DNA of 64,000 bases, from assembly GCF_019578655.1 (NCBI RefSeq), contig NC_063257.1, positions 14,632,001-14,696,000 on the forward strand. Direction: 5' to 3'. This document shows, piece by piece, positions 23,168 through 33,335 of the stretch (within the stretch, counting starts at the first letter, position 1; every line of letters starts with the position of its first letter). The notes under the pieces are model-generated. The model saw nothing but the letters and a program-made list of their open reading frames with translations, ran no database searches and was not told the origin of the DNA. Origin of the DNA: Ricinus communis. Lineage: Eukaryota; Streptophyta; Magnoliopsida; Malpighiales; Euphorbiaceae. The position numbers were made by a program, and so were the translations under genes.

Positions 23168-24553
23168 CCATTTGGCAATGCCTATGATTCAGCTTATCTT
23201 GACCCTTCAAATGCTTTAAACTTTCATGGTCAGTATGTATCACAAACTCTTTAGGCCACAAATAATGTTGCCATGTATGCAAAGCATGAACCAAAGCATA
23301 TAACTCCTTATCATATGTTGAATACTTCAAGACTGCCCCACTTAACTTTTCACTAAAATACATTAGTGGTCTTTGATCCTACATCAAAACAGCTCCAATT
23401 CCTATGCCACTAGCATCACATTCAATTTCAAAAGTTTTATCAAAGTTAGGCAAAGCAAGCAAAGGTGCAGTACATAACTTATCCTTAAGTTCATTAAATG
23501 CATGCTCTTGTGCATCACCCCAAACAAATCCAATATTTTTCTTGACTAACTCATTCAAAGGTGCAGCTATAATGCTGGAATCTCTAATGAACCTCCTATA
23601 GAAACCAACAAGCCCATGAAAGCTCCTCAACTCACTAGCATTCTTAGGTCTCGGCCAATCTTTAATAGCCCTCACATTTTGCTCATCAACCTCAATACCT
23701 TGACTAGACACCACAATGCCAAGAAAGTTAACCTTATCCATGCAAAAAACTACACTTTTTAAAGTTAACATACAATTTTTCACACCTAAGAATGTCTAAT
23801 ACAACATGTACATGAATAACATGATCAGTCAAGCACTTAGAGTAAATCAGAATATCATCAAAATAAACAACAACAAATTTACCCAAGTACTCACGCAACA
23901 CATGGTTCATCAATCTCATGAATGTGCTTGGTGCATTAGTAAGACCAAATGGTATAACAAGCCACTCATACAACCCATATTTAGTCTAAAAATGTTGTTT
24001 TTCACTCATCATCCACATTCATTTGAATTTGATAATAACCATATCTCAAATCAATTTTAGTGAATAAACAAAAACCATATAACTCATCAAGCATATCATC
24101 TAATCTAGGAATAGGATGACGATACTTTACAGTGATTTTATTGATGGCTCTGCAATCCACATATATCCTCCATGTTCCATCCTTCTTTGGCACAAGAATG
24201 ACAGGAACCGAGCAAGGACTAAGACTTTCTCTCATATATCCCTTAGCTAGCAACTCCTCCACTTATTTTTGTATCTTCTTTGTCTCAGTGAGATTAGTTC
24301 TATAAGCTAGTCTATTGGGTATGGAAGCTCCAGGAATGAAGTCAATTTGGTGTTCTATGCCTCTAATTCGTGGCAAACCATTGGGCATCTCCTCTGGAAA
24401 CAGATCTTCAAATTCTTGCAAAAGATCAACAAACACACTAGGCAAAGATGAGTTATGATCATTAGTGGCCCCATAAACTCCTTTGCACAAAAGTACAAAT
24501 ATAGGCTGGTTGTTGTACAAAGCATGTCTAACCTCACCTGTCCTATTTATCAA
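23133..24553 (-). pseudogene. Gypsy reverse transcriptase and RNase H of the 6.6-kb element
   Basis: From 5' to 3' on the minus strand: pre-RT linker (24263-24553); RT fingers with [20 protein letters not shown] and [15 protein letters not shown] (24002-24262); palm with the intact active site [12 protein letters not shown] (23734-23973); thumb with [15 protein letters not shown] (23379-23783); RNase H with [32 protein letters not shown] and [15 protein letters not shown] (23133-23363). The D, E and D of RNase H are visible. Stops or frameshifts at about 24262, 24000, 23780 and 23365 break it. Confidence 0.95.
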
Positions 24554-24620
24554 AATTACATTTTTTTTTCAATAGGCTGAATTTGCATTCCTTTTTCTTT
24601 TCACTCTTTTTATTTGCACT

Positions 24621-25132
24621 TTATTTATTTTCACTCATTTTATTTTCACTCTCTTTTTCTTTCTTTACAGTCTCAATTCTCATCCTTTCCATTTTACATT
24701 GGTCTTCATACACTTCTTTAGAGGAAAGTGGTGTTAGAATGGTCTTTTGCCCATCCTTTGTAAATGAATACCTATTGAGGTACCCATTATGCATAGCTCT
24801 TCGGTCATATTGCCATGGTCTACCAAGTAGAATATCTCCAGCATGCATTGGAACCACATCGCACAACACATCATCATGATATTTACCAATGAAAAATGAA
24901 TTGATAGATTGTCTATTTAAAATCTCTATTTCTCATCTTAGGCTCTTCGACTTTGGATTTGTCTTTAGAACCCGAATCTGCCTTCCCCTTTCCACCATCA
25001 TGAACAACCTTATTTCCATCCTTAAAATTACTCTTTCCATCCCTTTTCCAAGAAGAACTAGGATTAGAATAAGGTTTGGAAACATATCTTGCTGCTCCTC
25101 TTCCTTGGAGTTATTTTTCCACCTTAATGGCA
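24621..25132 (-). pseudogene. Gag end/protease remnant with internal deletion
   Basis: 25133-24933 is lysine-rich gag C-terminus. Then 24869-24621 reads LCDVVPMHAGDILLGRPWQY and GYLNRYSFTKDGQKT, the C-terminal half of a gypsy retropepsin. The zinc knuckle and the DSG-type active site that should lie between are absent. A truncated element downstream (28700-29575) still has a knuckle-like segment, so the loss is specific to this copy. Confidence 0.8.
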
Positions 25133-25176
25133 ATATGCACCATCTCTTCTAACTCCATAAAAGGTTGCAAATCAAC

Positions 25177-26004
25177 TCAATCCGATATGTCCTTGTTCAA
25201 AACAGCTAAGAAATGTGCCATAGTAGTCTCCATATCTTCATATATATTAGCTCTAGTCATGATCATTTCCATCTCTTTATAGTAGTCATCAATACTCCTA
25301 CTACCTTGTTTAAAAACCTGAAGTCTTTGCACAAGTTCTCTATGAAAATGTTTAGGCACAAATCTCTTTCTCATGACAGACTTAAGATCATGCCAAGTCT
25401 CAATTGGATACTCCAAATTCCTTCTTCTATTAGTCACCAATTGGTCCCACCAAGCTATAGCATAATCTGAAAATTCAATAATGGTAAGCTTGACTTTCTT
25501 TTCTTCACTAAATTGATGGCAATAAAAAATAAGCTCAACTTGCTTTTTCCATTGCAAATAAGCCTCCGGATCTGATTTACCTCGGAAATTAGGAATTTTC
25601 AATTTAATGCTTCCCAAGTTCCTATCTTTAAAGTCATCATCACCACAGTTAGTTCCATAGAATGCATTATCATACATCCTTCCTCTACCTCTACCAGCAC
25701 CACGACCTCCTCTACCTCCTCTTCTAGGTATAACTCCTCTAACAAGAGTTGCATTATCATTCTCTAACTCGTATTCATCATCCAGATTATCAGTTTGAGG
25801 TATTTGATTGCTATCACCTCTTTGCCTCTCATTGCACTCCGGTGTGGCTCTTTCAGCAGCTTGCAACCTTACATCTATACGCTCTAATGTTTCCCTCATG
25901 TTCTCCACAATGCGGTATAAACGTGCAAATTCAGTTTGTTGAGCCTCACGCAATCTAGCCGCATCAACATGGCTAGCTCCTCTACCTTTACCTTGGTCAA
26001 ACAT
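25177..26004 (-). CDS. Gypsy gag of the 6.6-kb element (275 aa, truncated)
   Basis: Starts at ATG 26004 with a coiled-coil N-terminus (LREAQQTEFARLYRIVENMR, then ETLERIDVRL), a glycine/arginine-rich linker (RRGGRGGRGAGRGRGR) and the Retrotrans_gag capsid domain (LKIPNFRGKSDPEAYLQWKK, EFSDYAIAWWDQL, RFVPKHFHRELVQRLQVFKQ). A stop after LNKDISD ends it before the nucleocapsid part. The capsid half is complete, so it could still form gag-like particles if expressed. This is family-based inference. Confidence 0.9.
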   Translation of the reverse strand: MFDQGKGRGASHVDAARLREAQQTEFARLYRIVENMRETLERIDVRLQAAERATPECNERQRGDSNQIPQTDNLDDEYELENDNATLVRGVIPRRGGRGGRGAGRGRGRMYDNAFYGTNCGDDDFKDRNLGSIKLKIPNFRGKSDPEAYLQWKKQVELIFYCHQFSEEKKVKLTIIEFSDYAIAWWDQLVTNRRRNLEYPIETWHDLKSVMRKRFVPKHFHRELVQRLQVFKQGSRSIDDYYKEMEMIMTRANIYEDMETTMAHFLAVLNKDISD

Positions 26005-26814
26005 TGCTGCAATAAAAGGTTAGAAAATAATAATAAAAAATAATGTAAGGACCTCACAACACTCTCTTACGTGTTTGCACTTAAAAGATGGGGTTGGTCA
26101 CTCGTGTTTCGCTCAAGTAATTTATTTTGCTCATGGCTTTCCTTACACCACTCTAACTAATTTCTTTCATGTTCTTAGGTGAATCACACTTTTAGAACAA
26201 TTCAAATAGCTTGTTTTATACAGATCTCAAAATCTGAAATTTTCAAAACAAGTTTGAAGCAAATTGGCTAAAACAAGAAATTTAATACTAGAAGCAAAAG
26301 AAGCAAATTCAAAAGACATATGAAAAAGAAAATTGATAGATTTGATTAGGATAAATTCAGAAGGTGATTTTTTTTAAGACACCCAAACAGCTCCAAAAGT
26401 AATTAATCAATGATTAATAACTATAATAAACACACAATAAATGTAGACAACTATAGTTCAAATCTGTTTAGGAAGATCTAAAGCCACAATTCCATATTTC
26501 TTTATTTTTTTTTTCTTTTTCTTTTGTCTTCTTTTTTTCTAGATTTGTATTTCTTTTTCTTTTCTAGACAATAAGCTTTTTATCCTTTTTTTTTATGATT
26601 TTTTTTCTTCTCTTTTACTACAAACACCAAATTTGATTTGAAAATAATCAAATAAATTCAGAATTCAAAGGAACAATAATAACTCAAATGAAGAGAAAAC
26701 AAAGAAAACATAAGATCAACAAGAGATAGACTTAGAGGAATAAAAGAAAATCAAGAATTTAGAATCAAAAATAAAAAAAAAATTGTTAAGGATAAAACCT
26801 GATCTAGAGCTAAA
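26005..26814 (-). other. 5' leader of the 6.6-kb gypsy element
   Basis: Non-coding, very T-rich on the plus strand near 26490-26620. It separates the primer site from gag. No ORF with family features. Confidence 0.6.
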
Positions 26815-26826
26815 GCTCTGATACCA
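26815..26826 (-). other. Primer-binding site, initiator tRNA-Met type
   Basis: Minus-strand TGGTATCAGAGC, two bases from the LTR end. Exact match to the conserved plant iMet primer site. Confidence 0.95.
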
Positions 26827-26828
26827 AA

Positions 26829-27626
26829 TGATACGGAACCTCCAAGAATAAGCTTGAGAACCTCTTTGATTATTATGGACTCCCACAACATTATCTTGAA
26901 AACCCCAATAACAATTCAATCTCAACCCCTAAGAAGGCTAGAATTCAGATTGCTTAGAAAGATAATCAAAGATCTAGAATAAAGAAAACTTGTTTTCTAA
27001 GTTCCGAATTCAAAACACTCCACAAGAAGGTGATCAACCTACTTAAATGTTCCTTTAGCATGTATTCAACTCAAGAACACAAAGACAAAAGCAAACAACC
27101 CTTTGGTTGTAATTCATCAAAATCTGAAGTGAAATTCGTTTCTGGCCTTTATATAGCCTTTACAACACTTAAAAAAACTCATACTCTAAAATAAACAAAC
27201 TCAACTTATGGGCTTTAACATAAACAAGTTTGGACAGCCCATTATCAAAGCAATAAAACTATTAAGCTTCTAAATTGACATGTTTAAACAGCCTATTATA
27301 ACAAAAATACAAACATTTAATTCCACTCAATTAAGAAGGCTAAAAACTAAAAACAAACTTAAATAAGCCCATTTTGAAGTTGAACTTGGATTAAGTTGTC
27401 AATGACTTTATTTGATCTTGTCTCCAAGCCTTGAATTCCTTGCAGCCCATTACAAGTCAAATTCACCAAATCTTGTAGATGACTAATTAACGCTTGTTGA
27501 ATCTTCTTGGCTCGTGATCTTGTTATAGGTCCTTGAGACAGAATAATTGGATTGATAATCTCCTCAATTTTATTCTTGCTTCCTTGGTCATGATCATCCT
27601 CTTGGTGTGTAGGCTGTTCCATAACA
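26829..27626 (-). repeat. 5' LTR of the 6.6-kb gypsy element
   Basis: 798 bp, paired with 21007-21804. The pol-tail frame inside it is open for its full length (GPITRSRAKKIQQALI ... LQNGLI, stop at 27359). It joins an open frame in the flanking DNA up to 27694. TATA box at about 27148-27155 (minus). Confidence 0.95.
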
Positions 27627-27631
27627 CCATG

Positions 27632-27770
27632 GGAGCACACGTTTTGGTCCAAGTATATACCGGTAAGTCTCAAGCCACTAGGATAGCCCTCCACATATCA
27701 TGTTCCTCTTTTGAGTGGTAACTCTTTGCTAACCTGAGCATCCTGAACCAATTTGCTCCAAAGACTATCA
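27632..27770. other. Unassigned flank, right half
   Basis: Continues 20917-21006 once the gypsy insertion is removed. The minus-strand frame has SLWSKLVQDAQVSKELPLK then, after one stop, YVEGYPSGLRLTGIYLDQNV. I do not recognise a family. It could be part of the neighbouring truncated gypsy element or filler from end-joining. Confidence 0.35.
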
Positions 27771-28300
27771 TTCATAAGGGTAAACAAGCTTTTTGGCTCT
27801 CAAAACATTTAAAACAAGTTGCAAATGTTCAACATGCTCATGAAAAGTGCGACTATAAACAAGAATATCATCAAAGATATCGATAACAAATTTTCTAATA
27901 AAAGATTGCAAAACATAGTTCATAAGTCTTATAAAATTACTAGGTGAATTAGTTAACTTAAAAGGCATAATTAACCACTCATATAATCCATATTTTATTT
28001 TGAATGTCATTTTCTATTCATCTTCCTCCCTGATATAGATTTGATGGTCTCCACTCTTTAAATCTATCTTAGAGAATATACAAGATCCATGCAACTCATC
28101 TAACATATCATCTAGTCTACATATAGGATGTCTATAATTTACAGTGATATTGTTGATAGTTCAGCAATCAACACATATCCTCCAAGTTTCATCCTTTTTA
28201 GGCACTAACAAAATAGGAACCGCACATGGACTCATGCTCTCTCTCACGTGCCTCTTGGTTATCAACTCCTCTTCTTGCCTTTGAAATTTCTTTATTTCCT
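27771..28300 (-). pseudogene. Gypsy RT fragment
   Basis: 28198-28300 and following read [19 protein letters not shown] and the [14 protein letters not shown] block with stops. 27768-28010 gives YGLYEWLIMPFKLTNSPSNF and IFDDILVYSRTFHEH. The active site is IFDD against YFDD in the neighbour (first residue Y to I, both aspartates kept). The sequence ends in LRAKKLV, where the thumb should start. Confidence 0.9.
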
Positions 28301-29575
28301 TGAGATTGCTCTAGGTATAAAGTCAATTTAGTGCTGAATTTCCCTAATATGCAGTAAACCATTAGGCACATCTTCAGAAAATACATCACCAAATTTCTAT
28401 AACAAAGAAAGAATAGGACTAGGTAAGCAAGAATCAAGATCGTTAGTGCCCAAGAGTACCTTTATATACAAAAATACAATCATAGGCTGATTAGAATTAA
28501 AAGCTCTATTGATCTCACTCTCCCTCGCATAAAAGCTCACTTTTCTCTCTTTATTTTACTCTTGTGTATACCCTCTTTATTCACTCTTGCTTGAACCTCC
28601 CTTTTCACTCACACTTTTTTTTAATCTTTTAGCCTTCTGACTTCCTTCACTCTTGTTTTCTTTCTTTTTCTCGCTCTCCTTTTTCATGCGCGATTGATCA
28701 TCATACACCTTTCTAGGTGTCAAATGAGTAAAAGTAATAGGTATTTTATTCATCACAAAAGAATATCTATTAGTATACCCATCATGAACTACTCACCTAT
28801 CATATTGCCAAGGACGCATTAAAGGTATATGACTCGCTTGCATAGGCACAACATCATATAAAACCTCATTCTTATAACACCCAATAAAAAAGAAATTAAA
28901 ACTTGCTTAGGAGCTTTAATCTCCTTACAATCATTCAACCATTATAGTTTATAACTGCATTAGTACAATTACCCTCATCAACAATCACACTACATAATTT
29001 TGTTATTAACATGGCATCTAGTATGAAAAATATTATCACGTTGTACCTCATCTATTTTGGCATGTGCACTCAAGGCTCTTCTTACCACCAACAACTCCAT
29101 TAACGGGCATCTCTTTGTCATTTGCATCTTCAAGTGGCATCATCTCCTCTTCCTCTTTATTTTTGGTCTCCGCTCCTCCATCATCCCTCATAATCAAAGT
29201 TCTTCTATTAGGAGATTAAGAAGCAATGTGTCCTAACCCCAAACACCTAAAGAACTCAATGCCCCTTGTCTTTGGATTAGGTGTTTAGCTCCTTTGAATC
29301 CTTTAGCTTCTCATACTTTAGCTTATTCTTGTACTCCTCCTTTTTCTAATTCGATTTTTATGTAGACGTAGAAGCTTAATTGTATCTGTTGGAGTTGCTT
29401 CAGTTCTTGAGTTGCTTAATTGTATCATTGTACTCCACTCACTCAATTCTTTCATCCATGTTGTCAAACTTTAGATTAAGTCTTTCTAGGTCCCCTTTAA
29501 TAGATTCCATGAAAAGCCTGAGGTCCACCTTTCTTGGCTCATCATTTGAAACCCATTTACCCTTACTTTGAGACA
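28301..29575 (-). pseudogene. Gypsy gag-protease remnant with a short gag
   Basis: Starts at ATG 29575 (MSQSKGKWVSNDEPRKVDLR, LERLNLKFDNMDERIEWST). After stops it reads FFRCLGLGHIAS near 29250, a damaged CCHC knuckle (first C lost). Acidic sequence and VVPMQASHIPLMRPWQYDR (protease end, about 28800) follow, then lysine-rich linker. The whole capsid domain is missing between the coiled coil and the knuckle. The 29576-30312 leader is non-coding. Confidence 0.75.
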
Positions 29576-30312
29576 TGTTCCAAATCTGTAAAATAAAGAT
29601 TAAACAAACCTCACTCACTCCCTTGCATGCTTACACTTGAAGATGGTTAAGTTACTCGTGTTTCACACAATTTTGGCTTTTTCCCTCTTTTCTGCTCACC
29701 AATCTTACCTTTTACCACTCTTAATTCTCATTCTAGTTCTTTGATTGAACTAAGTAAACTCAAATTGCAAAAGAGTCTTGTAACAAGCAACTAAACAAAC
29801 CATATACCAAACAATAATCTAAAATGTAAATTAGATAAGAAAGAAAGGAATATAAGAAACAAAAGGATAAAGTGAAAGAAGGATAATAGTTTCAGCCAAC
29901 AAGAAGATTAAAATGAGAAATTGAAGACAAGTAAACAATTTAGTATGAAAATCAATTCTACTGAATGTTTATATGTGTCGAGTCGCAAATCAATTTTTTT
30001 GGAACACCAAATCACTATCTAGATGTGTGTTCTTTTCTTTTCATTTTCTTTGAATTTGAATCTTTCTTGCCCTTTTTCTTTTCTTTTTTCTTTTCCTTAT
30101 TTTTATGATAACACATTAGACAACTAGAATTACCCTTAATGCAATAACAAGTTTAGGACATAGATTTTTATAAAGCAAAAATTTCGGCCTGGACAAGAAA
30201 TAAAAAGAAATTTTTTTGGCTAGGGTAGAAGAAATAAGAAAAATGAGTAGAAACAATAATTAAAGCAAAAGACAATAAAATAAGGATAGATAAATTAGAT
30301 TTAGAGACTTTA

Positions 30313-30324
30313 GCTCTGATACTA
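30313..30324 (-). other. Primer-binding site, iMet type with one change
   Basis: Minus-strand TAGTATCAGAGC, two bases from the LTR end. Confidence 0.85.
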
Positions 30325-30326
30325 GA

Positions 30327-31017
30327 TGATGTGAACCTTGCCAACTTATGACAAGGAAGTTAAATCTGAACTATAATGAATCTTGACCCGAAGATAATCT
30401 TAATATCTTGAACCTTGATATAAGAATAAGGGTTAACGTCACACTCAAGAAATGTAAAAGGTGAGTGATAAGTCTAGGTTGAACACCAAAAGAATAAATT
30501 CTTGATAAATTCAAAAGTTCTTCAAAAGAACCAAATAAAAATTATTTCACAAATATGTTTAATCAAAAAATAATCATTGGTCTTCTCTTGATCGACTGTA
30601 CATGTCTTAAATAACTAAAGGAATAACCTAATTCCTATTTGCATAAAAAAAAAACTAAACAATAATTAAACAAAATATAGGCTAAGTAGAAGTTTTCCTA
30701 AAACATAAAGAAGAAGCATAATTTCTTAAACAACATAAGGGGAGGCCGACTCCCTTGTCTCCTAAACAAAATGACGCCACTAAGGTAAGAAATGAGTCAA
30801 AATGGTGCCTCCTTGTTTCCTTTATGCAAAACACCCCCACTTGGTCAAGTAGGAAACAAATCTCTTGAATAAGTCCTTTAAGAGCTTCTTTCATTCGTTT
30901 GGCTTTAGACCTTGTAATGGATCTCTTGAATTTGCATTTGGGCTTGACGTGGAATTCGGTCCTTCGCTTGTTCTTGGTGCTGGATTTGAGTCTTAAAGCT
31001 TGGTCTCTAAGTTCGCA
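30327..31017 (-). repeat. 5' LTR of the truncated gypsy element
   Basis: Begins TGCGAACTTAG and ends GGTTCACATCA on the minus strand, 691 bp. Like its neighbour it encodes a pol tail at its 5' side (RSITRSKAKRMKEALKGLIQ, 30682-30894). The outer boundary is inferred from TG/CA ends because no partner LTR is present. Confidence 0.7.
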
Positions 31018-32751
31018 TTAATAAGGAGTTTTAAAATGTTTAAATTTTGTTTGAGTTAAATTATTTATTAAAAATATAAAAATTAGAGCAAGTAAAAGAA
31101 AATTAATTAATTATTTTAATTAGACATTAAAACTAACTAACACTAAAAGTAAGATTTATTCTGATTTGATAATGAATTAATTTTGGATGAGTTTGATACT
31201 TGATAATAAGTTGAAGAATCAAAATTTTAAATTACCAATTTAGTTTTTCAATTAACAAAGGAGGGGTAGTAGTTAGTTTTATTAAACTCAAAAGAGTTTT
31301 AATATAATAAAAAACACAGGGAACGACTTGTGTATTAGACAAAACTTCATGAGGTAAATAGTATTTAATCCTAAATTAATTAAAATAACATCAATTGATT
31401 ATCTGTAATTAAAAATAGACTTATAATAGTAGGATATCACAACGGTACTCTAACAAAATCCTATTTTTATTTATTAAATTTTTTTATCTATTTTTAAAAT
31501 TTAATCAGTAATTCTTGATAATTATGAGATTCATTTCTCTATAATTTTAACTTGTATAAATAATTAAAAATTATATATAAATTTATCGACAATTTAAATT
31601 AATAAAAAGACGTATAAAATTAATAAATTATTTAAAATAATACTGAGTCTATAAATAAAAAATAAACTTATACTAGACTTATATTTATGTTTGTTTGTTT
31701 TTTAAATGTTTAACTCAAAACGTTAAAAAAAAATTAAATAAATACAATTAAGCAGAAAACCACAATAATAACAAACAGCCTTTTAAAATTTTTCAATATG
31801 AAAAGTTGTGTAGCTCAACCCTTGCTTGTTTTTCTTTAAGAAATGTGAATGCATTTTATAAAATAAAAGAAATCAGGTAGAATTAGAGATAGGTAAACCT
31901 GTTCAGAACTTGGGTTAATATAATTAAACAAGTTTGAGTTTTCATGTTTTGGTTAGAACTCTTTCAGTTCAATTATTTAAAGTTTTGACTAAAATTAGCC
32001 AGTCACTAAATATATTAATTTTTTTAGCGTTCTATGGTTGTTGTTATTATATTAATTTTAAATGGTGATAAAAATTAAATTTATAAACAAAATTTAATAT
32101 TTTATAATTATTAATAATATTTTATGAAATAACAATAAATTATATATTTCTAAGTGTCTGTTTTTATATTTTCTATATTTTACATATTTTAAAATTTTGT
32201 TAGTGTATATATAAAAATAATTTTAAAAATATTTATTAATTTTTAATATTATATAAATTAATATTATAAATATAATTGATATTACTATATTTTAGAATTA
32301 GATAATTAGAAAATTAATTTATTAGTTAATATAAAATTAAAAAAAATTATTTTCTAAAATCAAAATAATTCTTTAATTAGAAAACTAATTTATTAGTTAT
32401 ATAATACAAAAATATAATTAAAATACTATTTTATAGGATTAGTGTCATTGTTTAATTAGGTATGTAACTTATTAATTAATAAATTAATATAAAAAGTTAT
32501 ACATAAGTTTGAATTATGTGTCAAAAATAAATACACATATCAAATAAAAATCTTATGTATAAAAAATAATGACACATATCAACAAAAGTTATTTTTTAGA
32601 ATTTAATTATATATATATATATATGCATAATGGGCTGTTCAATTTAATTTTTACAGCTCTAATTTTTAAATTATTACGATCTGAATTCTGAAAACTTTTG
32701 TATGTCTATAGTTATTTTTTTTAGAATTGCATTATATTATCTTTTTTAGTA
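31018..32751. other. AT-rich intergenic DNA, no gene seen
   Basis: Long A/T runs with no ORF of family character on either strand. An (AT)n run lies at about 32608-32624. Confidence 0.6.
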
Positions 32752-33335
32752 GAAAAAAGTATAAAAAATACATCGTGGTTAGATACTTTTGCACTTAGGT
32801 TGTTTTTTATGACAAAAAATACTATGTGATTTAGTTTTCTTACATTCTTACTACCTTATAAATTAATACTTTTAGATTTCTATAATTTAATATTAGTATA
32901 ATATTCATTTTTAATAATAAGATTATTTTAGATTTCTACAATTTAATATTAGTATAATATTCATTTTCAATAATAAGATTATTTTATAGATGATTTACCA
33001 TCAAATCAACTACCAGAATACACCTAAAAATATCATAACTTTTTTTAAAAAATTATTTAATTTTATTCCTAATAAAATTATAAAATATATCTTAATTTTA
33101 TTTAATATGAATTTAATGTAGTTAGTTATATACTAAATCACTTAATAAGTGATTTGATTTTTGAAAATGAGCATTATACTAATATTAAATCATAAAAATC
33201 TGAACATATTAGTTTGTAAGATAACAATATGTAAAAAAATAAAAATAAATTATAGGATACTTCTTTTTTATGAAAAAATCATAATACTTTAAGTGCAAAA
33301 GCGTCAAACTACAATGCACTATTTATACTTTGCCC
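32752..33335. mobile_element. Foldback MITE, about 584 bp
   Basis: The left end (GAAAAAAGTATAAAAAATAC) and the reverse complement of the right end (GGGCAAAGTATAAATAGTGC) match. The pairing continues through a TTTTGCACTT block and far into the element: TTTAATATTAGTATAAT is shared between left arm and inverted right arm. It is therefore a near-palindrome with no coding. Target duplication is unclear (7 of 9 bases). Confidence 0.78.
32871..32982. repeat. 56-bp tandem duplication in the left arm of the foldback MITE
   Basis: TTTAGATTTCTATAATTTAA begins copy one at 32871. Copy two begins at 32927 with two or so substitutions. The right arm has a single copy, so the duplication arose after the palindrome. 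Confidence 0.85.

Larger units (their letters stand above)
21002..27631 (-). mobile_element. Complete Ty3/gypsy element with 798-bp LTRs and duplication CCATG
   Basis: LTRs at 21007-21804 and 26829-27626 are exactly equal in length, begin TGTTATGG and end GTATCA on the minus strand, and are flanked by CCATG on both sides. Primer site (iMet), gag, a protease remnant, RT, RNase H, integrase and polypurine tract follow in gypsy order. The gag-protease join has lost the zinc knuckle and the protease active site, and pol has frameshifts, so it is non-autonomous. The integrase tail motif (INDNTYKVDLPGEY, then SASFNVADLSPFD) resembles chromovirus-type plant gypsy elements; I do not assign a lineage. 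Confidence 0.95.
27771..31017 (-). mobile_element. Truncated, internally deleted gypsy element related to the 6.6-kb one
   Basis: Right-hand (5') LTR 30327-31017, iMet-type primer site, short gag, knuckle-like segment, protease end and RT up to just after the active site, where it is cut at about 27771. No left LTR remains. The coding pieces correspond motif by motif to the neighbour but are more decayed. Confidence 0.88.

Noticed and set aside
24583..25470. Plus-strand ORFs opposite gag/protease of the 6.6-kb element
   Set aside because: They lie antisense to clear gag/protease sequence and have leucine/serine/phenylalanine-rich composition expected of shadows.
30682..30894. 70-aa ORF as an independent gene
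   Set aside because: It begins as the pol tail (RSKAKRMKEALKG) encoded in the LTR of a gypsy element.
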